A DNA stretch of 36,226 bases from UBA3478 sp036782715. Lineage in GTDB: Bacteria; Bacteroidota; Bacteroidia; Flavobacteriales; Flavobacteriaceae. The position numbers were made by a program, and so were the translations under genes. This document shows, one piece after another, positions 1 to 7,984 of this stretch (positions are counted from its first letter, which is position 1; every line of letters begins with the position of its first letter). The notes beneath the pieces were generated by a model that searched no databases, had not been told where the DNA came from, and saw only the letters and a list, made by a program, of their open reading frames with translations. The DNA is taken from NCBI GenBank assembly GCA_036782715.1, contig DAIPYN010000015.1:1-36226 (forward strand), written 5' to 3'.

Positions 1-508
1 CTACTTCTTGACTTACGGTGTAGGTTCCTAAGAAGTTAATCGAAAGAGGTGCGATTACATAATAACCAAAAAGAACTCCTAAAAAGAAGAGTGAAGATGC
101 TACAATGATGAACCCCCTTGAATGTTTTCGTTCGTTTTCATACAACCCAGGACTTATAAAGCGCCATAGTTCCCACAAGAGATAGGGAAAACCTACTATA
201 ATACCTGCCCAGATAGAAGTCCAGATATGCGCAGAGAACTGCCCGGCCATCGTTCTGTTTTGTAAAGTGAAGGGTAAACTATCTGCGCAGAAATCAGAGG
301 TCACTCCAAAGAAGGTGGCAATTTGGCAAAAGAAATGATAGGTCGGAAAATTCATATTCTTCGGCCCAAATATGATGGTATCGAAGATAAATCCTTTGAA
401 AACAAAGGCGAAAACTGCGATGATCATAATCGCGAGAATAGAACGAATTAAGTGCCAACGTAGTTCTTCTAAATGGTCTAAAAAAGACATCTCGTCTCTA
501 TTACTCAT
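1..508 (-). CDS. tatC: Sec-independent (Tat) translocase subunit TatC, 3' end cut by window edge
   Basis: TatC is the multi-spanning inner-membrane receptor that binds twin-arginine signal peptides and exports folded proteins together with TatA. About 169 codons are present; the C-terminal third lies outside the window. The N-terminus carries the family motif LDHLEELRWHLIRS (about residues 10-23), followed by a first membrane segment, a long periplasmic loop, a second membrane segment and the conserved PGLYENERK-type loop before a third segment. The ATG at 506-508 overlaps the stop of the upstream kdsD gene as ATGA, so the two are probably translationally coupled. No TatA/B gene is visible here. 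Identification is firm; only the truncation limits it. Confidence 0.93.
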   Translation of the reverse strand, partial: MSNRDEMSFLDHLEELRWHLIRSILAIMIIAVFAFVFKGFIFDTIIFGPKNMNFPTYHFFCQIATFFGVTSDFCADSLPFTLQNRTMAGQFSAHIWTSIWAGIIVGFPYLLWELWRFISPGLYENERKHSRGFIIVASSLFFLGVLFGYYVIAPLSINFLGTYTVSQEV

Positions 509-1470
509 ACTAAGCCTGCTTGAATCAAATTATGAAGATGCAAGATACCCACATATTCGTTATTATCGATAACGATCAATTGTGTGATTTCATTTGAATT
601 CATAAGCTGAAGCGCTTCAGATGCCAATCGATCAGAATGAATCGATTTAGGATTGAGGCTCATCAGTTCAGATGCTTTTACCGTATTGAAATCAGGACTT
701 CTCTCTAGCATACGTCTTAAGTCTCCATCGGTGATCATTCCGACCACTTTCTTTCCCTCACAAACTGCTGTACATCCTAATAAATTCTTTGAAATTTCGA
801 CGATAACTTCTTTCAATGTACTTGAGGGTTGTACTCTAGGTAGCAGTTCGGGGTTGATCAGATCTTTTACCTTTAAGATTAATTTTTTACCCAGGCTTCC
901 TCCGGGATGGTATTGAGCAAATTGTTCTGCTCCAAATCCCTTACTTTCAAGCGTTGCTACCATTAAAGCATCTCCAAGTGCCAGTTGAAGCGTTGTACTG
1001 GTCGTTGGTGCCAAGTCATGAGGACAAGCCTCTTTTTCGACAGGAGTTAGAAGAGTTAGCGTAGCACGTTTACTTACTATTGAATCTGAATTGGCAGTAA
1101 CGGCAATAAAGGACAATTCAAGATTTTTTAGGTGAAGGGCAAGGGTTTTGATTTCTTCGCTATTTCCACTTTTAGAGAGAATAAATACTAAATCTCCCTT
1201 TTGAATCATCCCTAAATCTCCATGAACGGCATCCGCTGCATGCATAAAAAGCGCTGGGGTGCCTGTAGAGTTAAAGCTTGCCACCCATTTCTGAGCAATA
1301 AGCGCACTTTTACCGACTCCACTGACTACAACTCTTCCTTTCAGATGAGTGATCATTTCAATGACCTCTTCAAAGTGGTGATCGAGTGTATTCTGGAGAT
1401 TTTCGAGAGCATCGATCTCAATTTGTAAGACGCGATGCGCGATTTCTCTAAGATTTAAAGGTTTCTTCAA
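505..1470 (-). CDS. kdsD: D-arabinose-5-phosphate isomerase, KpsF/GutQ family
   Basis: The enzyme interconverts D-ribulose 5-phosphate and D-arabinose 5-phosphate, the first step toward Kdo for lipopolysaccharide. An N-terminal SIS domain carries SGVGKSALIAQK (about residues 50-61), the FMHAADAVHGDLGM block and SKSGNSEEI, the sugar-phosphate loop. Two CBS domains fill about residues 195-321. There is no ATG near the 5' end. I chose the TTG at 1468-1470 because it gives 321 residues and leaves the few residues that usually precede the first helix in relatives. A TTG at 1507-1509 would add 13 residues and is also possible. The 3' end overlaps tatC by 4 bases. The gene diverges from recQ. Confidence 0.9.
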   Translation of the reverse strand: MKKPLNLREIAHRVLQIEIDALENLQNTLDHHFEEVIEMITHLKGRVVVSGVGKSALIAQKWVASFNSTGTPALFMHAADAVHGDLGMIQKGDLVFILSKSGNSEEIKTLALHLKNLELSFIAVTANSDSIVSKRATLTLLTPVEKEACPHDLAPTTSTTLQLALGDALMVATLESKGFGAEQFAQYHPGGSLGKKLILKVKDLINPELLPRVQPSSTLKEVIVEISKNLLGCTAVCEGKKVVGMITDGDLRRMLERSPDFNTVKASELMSLNPKSIHSDRLASEALQLMNSNEITQLIVIDNNEYVGILHLHNLIQAGLV

Positions 1471-1520
1471 GGGTAAGCCGGTGAATTGTGAAATATGTGT
1501 TAAATTCAACTACGAAATTA

Positions 1521-1529
1521 CAAATTATA
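1521..1529 (-). promoter_or_regulatory. Possible -7 element for the kdsD-tatC unit
   Basis: Read on the minus strand this is TATAATTTG, which resembles the Bacteroidota -7 element TAnnTTTG but with three bases instead of two between TA and TTTG. It sits in the short recQ/kdsD divergent region. Transcription would start near 1515, which leaves a normal leader for the TTG start at 1470 and almost none for the one at 1509. No convincing -33 TTG box is placed. This is a weak call. Confidence 0.3.
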
Positions 1530-1570
1530 CCCCGAATACATCTGAATTGTTGATTGACAAGTAGACTCTG

Positions 1571-3766
1571 ATGATTCTAAACGAAAATGAATTATATCAA
1601 ACCCTGAGAAAATTCTTTGGATTCTCTGAATTCAAAGGACTACAAAAGGAGGCAATAGGCGCACTTCTTTCAGGTCGAGATACGTTTGTTATTATGCCAA
1701 CAGGAGGTGGTAAGTCTTTGTGCTATCAGTTACCGGCATTGCTGTGCGAAGGAACTGCGATTGTTATTAGTCCACTGATTGCCTTAATGAAAAATCAGGT
1801 GGATGTGATAAGAAGTCAGTCAGCTGTTTCGGGAATAGCGCACGTTTTAAACTCCTCGCTTACTAAAACTGAGACTCAAACGGTTATCGATGATCTGAAA
1901 TCAGGAGTTACGAAATTATTGTTTGTTGCTCCCGAGTCGTTAACTAAGCAGCACAATATTGATTTATTGAAGTCGATACCACTTTCGTTTGTAGCTATTG
2001 ATGAGGCGCATTGTATTTCAGAATGGGGTCATGATTTCAGACCAGAATACAGAAATATTCGAGCAATTATCGATCGATTGTCGCCGGGAATACCTTTGAT
2101 TGCACTTACCGCTACAGCTACTCCTAAGGTTCAGGAGGATATTATGAAGAATTTGGGAATGAAAGATGCGGTTCTATTGAAATCTTCATTCAATCGTCCC
2201 AACTTATATTATGAAGTTCGACCTAAAACCGACCAGGTGAATAGTGATATTGTTAAGCTCATTGCTCAACATCCGAATAAATCGGTAATCATTTATTGCC
2301 TTAGCCGTAAAAAGGTTGAAGAACTAGCACAGATTTTGCAGCTGAACGGGATCAAAGCAATTCCATATCATGCAGGTTTTGATGCAAAAACGCGTGCACA
2401 TTATCAAGATCAATTCTTAATGGAGGATGTGGATGTTGTTGTTGCAACTATAGCCTTCGGGATGGGTATCGACAAACCCGATGTTAGGCTAGTGATCCAT
2501 TACGATATGCCGAAGAGTATAGAAAGCTATTATCAAGAAACCGGTAGAGCAGGCAGGGATGGTGGTGAAGGTATCTGTATTGCTTTTTACTCCTCTAAGG
2601 ATATTGAGAAGTTAGAAAAATTCAGTTCTGGTAAGCCAGTCGCTGAACAGGAGGTAAGTCATGCGTTATTACAGGACGTGATTGCTTACGCAGAAACTTC
2701 GCTTTCGAGAAGAAAATTTATCCTTCACTATTTCGGAGAAGAGTTTGACGAGGTGAACGGAGAAGGAGCGGATATGGATGATAATGCCCGTAATCCCAAA
2801 GAACTTTTTGAAGCAGGCGAAGAAGCTGCTCTCGTGCTCGATGTAGTTCAGAAGACTTCAGAAAAGTTTAAAAGCAAGGAGATTGTTCGAATACTGAGGG
2901 GGAAACCTAACGCGATGATCAGCTCTCATAAAACGGATGAAAAACCCTTTTTTGGATGTGGTCATGCCCATAAATCATTTTTCTGGCATGCATTGGTTAG
3001 ACAGTTAGTCATCGCTGGGTTTTTGCGTAAATCGATAGAAAACTACGGTATACTGCAGATCACTGAAAAGGGGTATTCCTTCCTTAAAAATCCATCGAGT
3101 TTTCAAATGGTCCTTGATCGTGATTATGACCGGGAAGTAGCTGAGATTAATCAGGAAAAATCAAAAGGTGGAGGTGTAGACGACCAATTGCTGTCCATAC
3201 TTAAAACACTCAGAAAAAAAGAAGCTGATAAGTACGGGGTGCCTCCCTATATCATTCTTCAAGATCCTTCACTGGAAGATATGGCACTCAAATACCCGAC
3301 CACTCTAGAAGAATTAGGACAAATACATGGGGTGGGAGATGCCAAGGCGAAACGATATGGTCAGCCATTTGTGAATTGTATAGCCCAGTATGTAGAGGAA
3401 AACGACATCATTAAACCTGATGAACTTGTGGTAAAATCTGCAGGCTCAAATTCGGGCTTAAAGCTCTATATCATACAAAGCGTAGACCGAAAGTTGGCTT
3501 TTGACGATATTGCCTCTTCTAAAGGAATCACTCAGGAAGAACTGCTCCAAACCATGGAACAGATTGTGTTTAGTGGAACTAAGCTCGATATTGGTTATTG
3601 GGTTGACGAATTGTTAGATGATGATTCGCAAGAAGAACTTCATGATTATTTCATTGAAGCTAGTTCTAATAGTCTTGAGGATGCTATCACTGAATTAGAA
3701 GAAGATTTTGAAGAAGAAGAAATTCGTTTATATCGCATTAAATTCTACTCTGAGCAGGCTATTTAA
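1571..3766 (+). CDS. recQ: ATP-dependent DNA helicase RecQ
   Basis: RecQ is a 3'-5' superfamily 2 helicase for recombination and replication-fork repair. The 731-residue protein shows motif 0 (GLQKEAI), Walker A TGGGKS at 44-49, DEAH at 144-147, ALTATAT, and motif VI QETGRAGRDGGEG, followed by an RQC region and a C-terminal HRDC/helix-hairpin part containing IHGVGDAKAKRYG. The RQC zinc ligands are absent: the usual first cysteine is S379, and the stretch around 393-405, where CxxCxxC normally lies, has no cysteine. I recall this as typical of flavobacterial RecQ rather than damage. The C-terminus is strongly acidic. The ATG is unambiguous and lies 62 bases from the nearest upstream kdsD start. 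Confidence 0.95.
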   Translation: MILNENELYQTLRKFFGFSEFKGLQKEAIGALLSGRDTFVIMPTGGGKSLCYQLPALLCEGTAIVISPLIALMKNQVDVIRSQSAVSGIAHVLNSSLTKTETQTVIDDLKSGVTKLLFVAPESLTKQHNIDLLKSIPLSFVAIDEAHCISEWGHDFRPEYRNIRAIIDRLSPGIPLIALTATATPKVQEDIMKNLGMKDAVLLKSSFNRPNLYYEVRPKTDQVNSDIVKLIAQHPNKSVIIYCLSRKKVEELAQILQLNGIKAIPYHAGFDAKTRAHYQDQFLMEDVDVVVATIAFGMGIDKPDVRLVIHYDMPKSIESYYQETGRAGRDGGEGICIAFYSSKDIEKLEKFSSGKPVAEQEVSHALLQDVIAYAETSLSRRKFILHYFGEEFDEVNGEGADMDDNARNPKELFEAGEEAALVLDVVQKTSEKFKSKEIVRILRGKPNAMISSHKTDEKPFFGCGHAHKSFFWHALVRQLVIAGFLRKSIENYGILQITEKGYSFLKNPSSFQMVLDRDYDREVAEINQEKSKGGGVDDQLLSILKTLRKKEADKYGVPPYIILQDPSLEDMALKYPTTLEELGQIHGVGDAKAKRYGQPFVNCIAQYVEENDIIKPDELVVKSAGSNSGLKLYIIQSVDRKLAFDDIASSKGITQEELLQTMEQIVFSGTKLDIGYWVDELLDDDSQEELHDYFIEASSNSLEDAITELEEDFEEEEIRLYRIKFYSEQAI

Positions 3767-3791
3767 AGTCTGTTTTTTTTGAATCAAAACG

Positions 3792-3799
3792 TACCTTTG
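3792..3799 (+). promoter_or_regulatory. -7 promoter element upstream of the cysteine desulfurase
   Basis: TACCTTTG is a perfect match to the Bacteroidota -7 consensus TAnnTTTG. It ends 4 bases before the ATG at 3804, so transcription would begin at or next to the start codon and the mRNA would be leaderless or nearly so. The -33 box is weak; CTG at 3770-3772 is at about the right spacing (19 bases). Confidence 0.55.
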
Positions 3800-3803
3800 A
3801 TAA

Positions 3804-4943
3804 ATGACTCCAGTTTATTTTGATAATGCTGCAACTACAGCGCTTCGCCCGGAGGTTGTAACTACCATTTCTGAATCTCTTAGCGAACAATTTGGCAATC
3901 CGTCATCTACCCATTCTTTTGGAAGAGCAGCAAAAGCTTTAATCGAAAAGGCTAGAAAATCAATCGCAACCACCTTAGGGGCAAAGCCCAGTGAAATTTA
4001 TTTTACCTCGGGTGGAACAGAAGCGGATAATATGGTTCTTCGTTGTGCAGTTCGCGATCTAGGCGTGAAGAGAATTATTACTTCAGCGATTGAGCATCAT
4101 GCGGTGTTACATGCTGCAGAAGCGGTGACTAAGGAGTATGGAATAGAACTTGAATTAGTCGGTATCGACGAACAAGGTTTTATTGACCTCAAAGATTTAG
4201 AAAATAAACTCTCTCGCGAAAGTGCTCCTCAAACGCTGGTTAGTTTGATGCATGTGAATAATGAAATCGGAAATATCTTAGAGGTAGATAAAGTTGCTGA
4301 GTTATGTAAAACTCATCAAGCACTTTTTCACTCGGACACTGTTCAGTCAGTCGGACATTACCCGTGGGAATTATCCAAAACATCGATACATTTTATATGC
4401 GCTGCGGCACATAAGTTTCATGGTCCTAAAGGAATAGGATTCTTGTATATGCGCTCGGATGTTCCTTTAAAGTCGTTAATCGTAGGAGGGGGTCAAGAAA
4501 AGGGATTTCGAGCAGGTACTGAAAGTATTCATAATATTTTAGGGATGGAAAAAGCCTTCACTTTGGCTTATCAAAATTTGGCTGAAGAAAAAGAATACGT
4601 GCTGTCCTTAAAAAAGAGATTTATTAACGGGGTGAAGGCGCGTCTTCCAGAAGCAATTCTCAATGGAGGATGTAGTGATCTTGACCGCAGTACCTATACC
4701 CTTGTGAATTTAAGACTTCCGATTACGGGAGATAAAGCAACCTTACTTCTTTTTCATTTAGATCTAAAAGGTATTGCTTGTTCTCAGGGTAGTGCTTGTC
4801 AGTCTGGAAGTAATACGGGTTCTCACGTACTTCGTGCGATAGCTGCTGATGATTTTCCGTCTTTGCGTTTTTCTTTCTCTATCTACAACACCGTAGAAGA
4901 GGTGGATTACGTAATTGATACTTTAGCTAGCTATTTGGTGTAA
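3804..4943 (+). CDS. Cysteine desulfurase, NifS/IscS family
   Basis: This PLP enzyme converts cysteine to alanine and passes a persulfide sulfur to Fe-S assembly or tRNA thiolation. The 379-residue length fits the family. Visible landmarks are the N-terminal YFDNAATT, the TSGGTEADN phosphate-binding region, the NNEIG block, the PLP lysine K204 in HKFHG, and the mobile-loop catalytic cysteine, most likely C332 in GSACQSG (C326 is a second nearby cysteine). No iscU, sufU or thiI gene is adjacent, so the sulfur acceptor cannot be told from context. The end overlaps the convergent gene at 4931-5551 by 13 bases. I leave the symbol blank because iscS and nifS types are not separable here. Confidence 0.92.
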   Translation: MTPVYFDNAATTALRPEVVTTISESLSEQFGNPSSTHSFGRAAKALIEKARKSIATTLGAKPSEIYFTSGGTEADNMVLRCAVRDLGVKRIITSAIEHHAVLHAAEAVTKEYGIELELVGIDEQGFIDLKDLENKLSRESAPQTLVSLMHVNNEIGNILEVDKVAELCKTHQALFHSDTVQSVGHYPWELSKTSIHFICAAAHKFHGPKGIGFLYMRSDVPLKSLIVGGGQEKGFRAGTESIHNILGMEKAFTLAYQNLAEEKEYVLSLKKRFINGVKARLPEAILNGGCSDLDRSTYTLVNLRLPITGDKATLLLFHLDLKGIACSQGSACQSGSNTGSHVLRAIAADDFPSLRFSFSIYNTVEEVDYVIDTLASYLV

Positions 4944-5551
4944 GGAAAATTTCTTGCGATTTGCTTCATCATCTTCTCAACGAGTTCACGAGTATTTTTC
5001 CCAGTGTTTCTATCGATAACCTTTTCGTGTCTCCATAGTAACTTTGAAGATTGACCGTCGACGAGCTTTAGTGTAATTCGACCAAAAGAAGGGGAGAGTA
5101 CCCACAGATCAATCCAAGAAAACTGATTTTCTATTCCTTCTGATAATAATACACTAATAGAGAGGCTTCCTCGAATAATGGCATCGACCTTCAGTTTACG
5201 GGCTAATTCCTTAGATTCCATTAAAAGCGAATTTCTGTAGTCAATACCAGAAGAACGCATATTAGCTAAGGTTTCCTCGTATGGTTGAATCGTTACATTC
5301 AAAGCATCGGTTTGGCTCTCAATGTAATAGGTTAATTCTTTCTGTAAACTAGCCCCTTCTTCTTCAGAAAGTTGTCTACGTTTTAATTCAGATAGTGAGA
5401 GATCTAAATCAATGTCAAATGGAACTATCGCGATTACTTTATGGGATTCGGTAATGCTTTTAAAGTCGGGGTGTATGAAACTACTTTTCTGCCCAACGAT
5501 AAGATTTGTAGTGCATAAGGTGAGCAGGAGGCCTAAAAGTAATTTTCTCAT
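4931..5551 (-). CDS. Secreted protein of unknown function
   Basis: I do not recognise this gene as a named family. It encodes 206 residues with a signal peptide (MRKLLLGLLLTLCTTNLIVGQ, probably cut after VG-Q), then a small alpha/beta domain. The stretch KVIAIVPFDID near residue 40, a helix-rich middle, and a later VDAIIRGSLSISV strand resemble the general pattern of CsgG/TolB-N-like periplasmic nucleotide-fold-like domains, in which a predicted 'PF' strand is followed by 'DAII/vG' strands. That likeness is an inference from pattern only. It starts 1 base after the M23 peptidase stop, so both are almost certainly on one mRNA and may work together in the envelope. Confidence 0.8.
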   Translation of the reverse strand: MRKLLLGLLLTLCTTNLIVGQKSSFIHPDFKSITESHKVIAIVPFDIDLDLSLSELKRRQLSEEEGASLQKELTYYIESQTDALNVTIQPYEETLANMRSSGIDYRNSLLMESKELARKLKVDAIIRGSLSISVLLSEGIENQFSWIDLWVLSPSFGRITLKLVDGQSSKLLWRHEKVIDRNTGKNTRELVEKMMKQIARNFPYTK

Positions 5552-5552
5552 A

Positions 5553-7271
5553 TTAGTTGATAGTTAGACTAAAGATTTTTTTAGTCTTATTTCCCAGTAG
5601 ATCCTCAACTTCAAATTCGAGTGTGTGAACTCCTGGTATTAATAAAATGTCTGTTGTATCAAAGGTAAAGCGATTCTTTTTAGGTTCGTGTTCGAATAGA
5701 ACCCATTGCCCATCAATAAATCCTTCGAAACTCTTAATCCCGGTTTCCTTGTCTTCAGCTTCGATTTCAAGATAGCGGTAACCATTAATCGCTTGGCCTG
5801 AGCTGAAGTTTCTAGGGGTGACTACTGGAGCAATAGAGTCATAGGCGAAATGAAAGTCTCCTGTATTTCTGAGGGTAACCGAAAGAGTGTCTGATTCGAC
5901 TTTGCGAATAAAGTTGGTTCCTTTTTCACCTATTCTACCAAAGAAAGCATAACTGAGCCAGCTCGGTTTTTGTTTGATTTCTTTTGGAATAATTTTAAGT
6001 AATAATGGATTTCGAACCAACACATCCTTAGGTCCAATGGATAGGGTGTCTCCAGATAAATAAAAGTCTAGATCTTCAATACTGTAAATACTATTCTCAA
6101 TAGCAATCAGTTGAGCATCTAAAAGTTGATTATTAACACGTTGATTAATCTCCGAATTTCCAAAAGGTACGCTCATCTTCTTGACTCCTTCAACTCCTTT
6201 TGTAGTCCAATCAATACTAGAGGTATTTCCGGAGTAATCACTGAGAGTTAGTTTCCAATCATCTATTTTTCCTGCCTCTGCCTTAAACAGCTCGGTGGAT
6301 GGACTATTTTTAAAAAATCCAAGCGGATTACTCGTTTCCTTTGTGGTTAAGAGTACGCGATTATTTGAAGCTTCATAGAAATGATAATCAATACTTCTGT
6401 TGATCAATGGGTTTTCAGTAAAATTGAATCGATCAATGATTAGTTCAGAAATGAGGCTATCATTACGCTTTAACTCCAATCGATACCATCCGTTTTTATT
6501 TGCAGATAGGTCAAGTCGGTCAAATGATTGTATCCCAAAACTGTAATACCCCTGAACGCTGATCGTATCTGTTGCCGAGTATTGGATTCGCTCCTTAACG
6601 GTTTTCAAAGCGATCATGGTTCGGTTTTCAAAGGTGGTCACTACTTGCGGTTGTTCAGACTCATACAAGTAGAACCCTTGAATAGTAGGAGGATCGTGGT
6701 CTGCAGCTTCTAAGCCAAATTGAAGAGGATTCATTGGTTCTTCTGACTCCCTATCGCGTACTTCAAAATGCAGGTGAGGCCCAAACGAATTTCCGGTATT
6801 TCCCGAGTATCCAATAATTTCTCCTTTTTTAACGGGAATTTGAGTAGGTCTTAGATAACGTTGTATCTCATAGGTTTGGTGAAGGTACTGTTCCCCCTTA
6901 ATATAATTTTGGATTTTAGGGCTAAATCGATTGAGGTGAGCGTAAACGGTGCTCTTATTTATTTCAGGATGATCTAGGTAAATCACTTTACCATAACTCC
7001 CCGTATCTACCTTAATTCGAGATAAAAATCCATCCTCGACCGCGTACACAGGAAATCCTTCTCTACCTTGTGTTTTGAGATCTACCCCCGCATGAAAATG
7101 ATTGGGTCGTAATTCACCGTAAGTTCCTGAATAACGTAATGGAATTTCTAAAGGCGGATATTCTCTTAAATTCAATTTCGTATTCGAGTACAAACTATCC
7201 TGTGAATAAGATGCTGAAATACATATAGTTAATATAAAAGCAAATAGAAGTTTTGAAGAAATTCGAGACAT
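5553..7271 (-). CDS. Secreted M23-family metallopeptidase (LytM domain)
   Basis: The protein is predicted to be exported and to cleave peptidoglycan cross-bridges or regulate amidases. The start at 7269-7271 gives a clean signal peptide (MSRISSKLLFAFILTICISASYSQ cleaved near SYS-Q). An in-frame alternative upstream would add an unlikely hydrophobic stretch. The peptidase domain spans about residues 45-200 with all zinc and catalytic residues: H60 and D64 in HFHAGVD, H112 in YAHL, and H166/H168 in HLHFE. About 370 residues follow, rich in beta strands and probably Ig-like, ending in an EFEVEDLLGNKT-type repeat, so the substrate-facing or partner-binding part is large. It is followed at 1 base by the unknown secreted gene. 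Confidence 0.88.
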   Translation of the reverse strand: MSRISSKLLFAFILTICISASYSQDSLYSNTKLNLREYPPLEIPLRYSGTYGELRPNHFHAGVDLKTQGREGFPVYAVEDGFLSRIKVDTGSYGKVIYLDHPEINKSTVYAHLNRFSPKIQNYIKGEQYLHQTYEIQRYLRPTQIPVKKGEIIGYSGNTGNSFGPHLHFEVRDRESEEPMNPLQFGLEAADHDPPTIQGFYLYESEQPQVVTTFENRTMIALKTVKERIQYSATDTISVQGYYSFGIQSFDRLDLSANKNGWYRLELKRNDSLISELIIDRFNFTENPLINRSIDYHFYEASNNRVLLTTKETSNPLGFFKNSPSTELFKAEAGKIDDWKLTLSDYSGNTSSIDWTTKGVEGVKKMSVPFGNSEINQRVNNQLLDAQLIAIENSIYSIEDLDFYLSGDTLSIGPKDVLVRNPLLLKIIPKEIKQKPSWLSYAFFGRIGEKGTNFIRKVESDTLSVTLRNTGDFHFAYDSIAPVVTPRNFSSGQAINGYRYLEIEAEDKETGIKSFEGFIDGQWVLFEHEPKKNRFTFDTTDILLIPGVHTLEFEVEDLLGNKTKKIFSLTIN

Positions 7272-7314
7272 ATTCACGAATAAAAGTGTTATTACCAATA
7301 AATACAAATCCAAT

Positions 7315-7322
7315 CAAAGTTA
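7315..7322 (-). promoter_or_regulatory. -7 element for the M23 peptidase unit
   Basis: Read on the minus strand the site is TAACTTTG, a perfect TAnnTTTG match. Transcription would start near 7311, giving a leader of about 40 bases to the start at 7271. A TTG box at 20-base spacing is not obvious. It faces away from the plus-strand element at 7350-7357. Confidence 0.5.
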
Positions 7323-7326
7323 AATA

Positions 7327-7357
7327 TTGCTTTGCCAATGATACTTGATTACCTTTG
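7327..7357 (+). promoter_or_regulatory. Promoter for the coiled-coil/zapA unit
   Basis: A TTG at 7327-7329 is followed after 20 bases by TACCTTTG at 7350-7357, matching the Bacteroidota -33/-7 arrangement. The predicted start is about 7361-7364, which makes the ATG at 7377 the sensible first codon instead of the TTG at 7368. Confidence 0.6.
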
Positions 7358-7376
7358 TTAAAATCGCTTGTGCTTT

Positions 7377-7664
7377 ATGAATGCCTTTTTTGAAACATTG
7401 GGTGCGGTTGAGAATAGAGTTCAACTATTAATTGAACGTCTCAACTACCAGCGATCAGAAAATCAGGCTTTAAGGTTAGAAATTGAGCAGTTGAAAAGAG
7501 CGCTTCTTGTTAAGGAGGAAGCCCTTGGAATTTCTCAGAAGAAACTACAAGAAGCCAATAGAGGTGCAAGAGATGAGGGTAATCCTTTAGACAAAACAGA
7601 CGTAGAAAATAAAATTGATCGTCTAGTCAAAGAAATACAGTCGTGTATAGACACGCTTGATTAA
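7377..7664 (+). CDS. Small coiled-coil protein preceding ZapA
   Basis: This 95-residue protein has no catalytic motif. Almost the whole chain reads as heptad-patterned coiled coil: LNYQRSENQALRLEIEQLKR and on to KKLQEAN, a short linker with DEGNPLDKTD, and a C-terminal helix with ENKIDRLVKEIQSCIDTL. Gram-negative genomes often have a small coiled-coil gene just before zapA. By position and shape this may be a ZapB-like division or Z-ring cross-linking factor, but sequence alone does not prove it. The ATG at 7377 was preferred over TTG at 7368 because of the promoter position. zapA follows 13 bases after the stop, so they are co-transcribed. Confidence 0.75.
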   Translation: MNAFFETLGAVENRVQLLIERLNYQRSENQALRLEIEQLKRALLVKEEALGISQKKLQEANRGARDEGNPLDKTDVENKIDRLVKEIQSCIDTLD

Positions 7665-7677
7665 TACAAAAAGTGGG

Positions 7678-7968
7678 ATGAGCGAAAAGCAAAAAATAAA
7701 AGTATCTATTGCCGATCGAGTCTATCCACTTTCGATAGCTGCCTCGCAAGAAGAGGGTCTAAGACAGGCCGCTAATAGCGTACAGCAAATGGTAAAGGAG
7801 TTTGAGAAGAGTTACGCAGTTAGTGATAAGCAAGATGTATTGGCCATGTGCGCTTTGCAGTTTGCTAATTCCTCAAATCAGCGATCAGGCCTCCAACAAC
7901 AAATCAACGACAGTATTTCTCGTCTAAATTTACTTGTACAAACCATTGATTCTGAGTTGAATCAGTAG
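7678..7968 (+). CDS. zapA: Cell division protein ZapA
   Basis: ZapA binds FtsZ and promotes bundling of protofilaments at the division site. The 96-residue product matches the family: an N-terminal beta-rich head with KIKVSIADRVYPLSI, then LRQAANSVQQMVKEFEKSY, VSDKQDVLAMCALQFA, and a C-terminal coiled coil. The ATG at 7678 fits the usual N-terminus; an upstream TTG at 7657 would overlap the preceding gene and add residues not seen in relatives. A 6S-like RNA follows directly, the same neighbourhood as zapA-ssrS in proteobacteria. Confidence 0.88.
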   Translation: MSEKQKIKVSIADRVYPLSIAASQEEGLRQAANSVQQMVKEFEKSYAVSDKQDVLAMCALQFANSSNQRSGLQQQINDSISRLNLLVQTIDSELNQ

Positions 7969-7984
7969 TGATAACGAAGTAAGA

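Noticed and set aside
4931..5551. Naming the secreted protein as a CsgG or TolB-N family member
   Set aside because: The likeness is only a pattern of hydrophobic strands and was kept as a remark, not a call.
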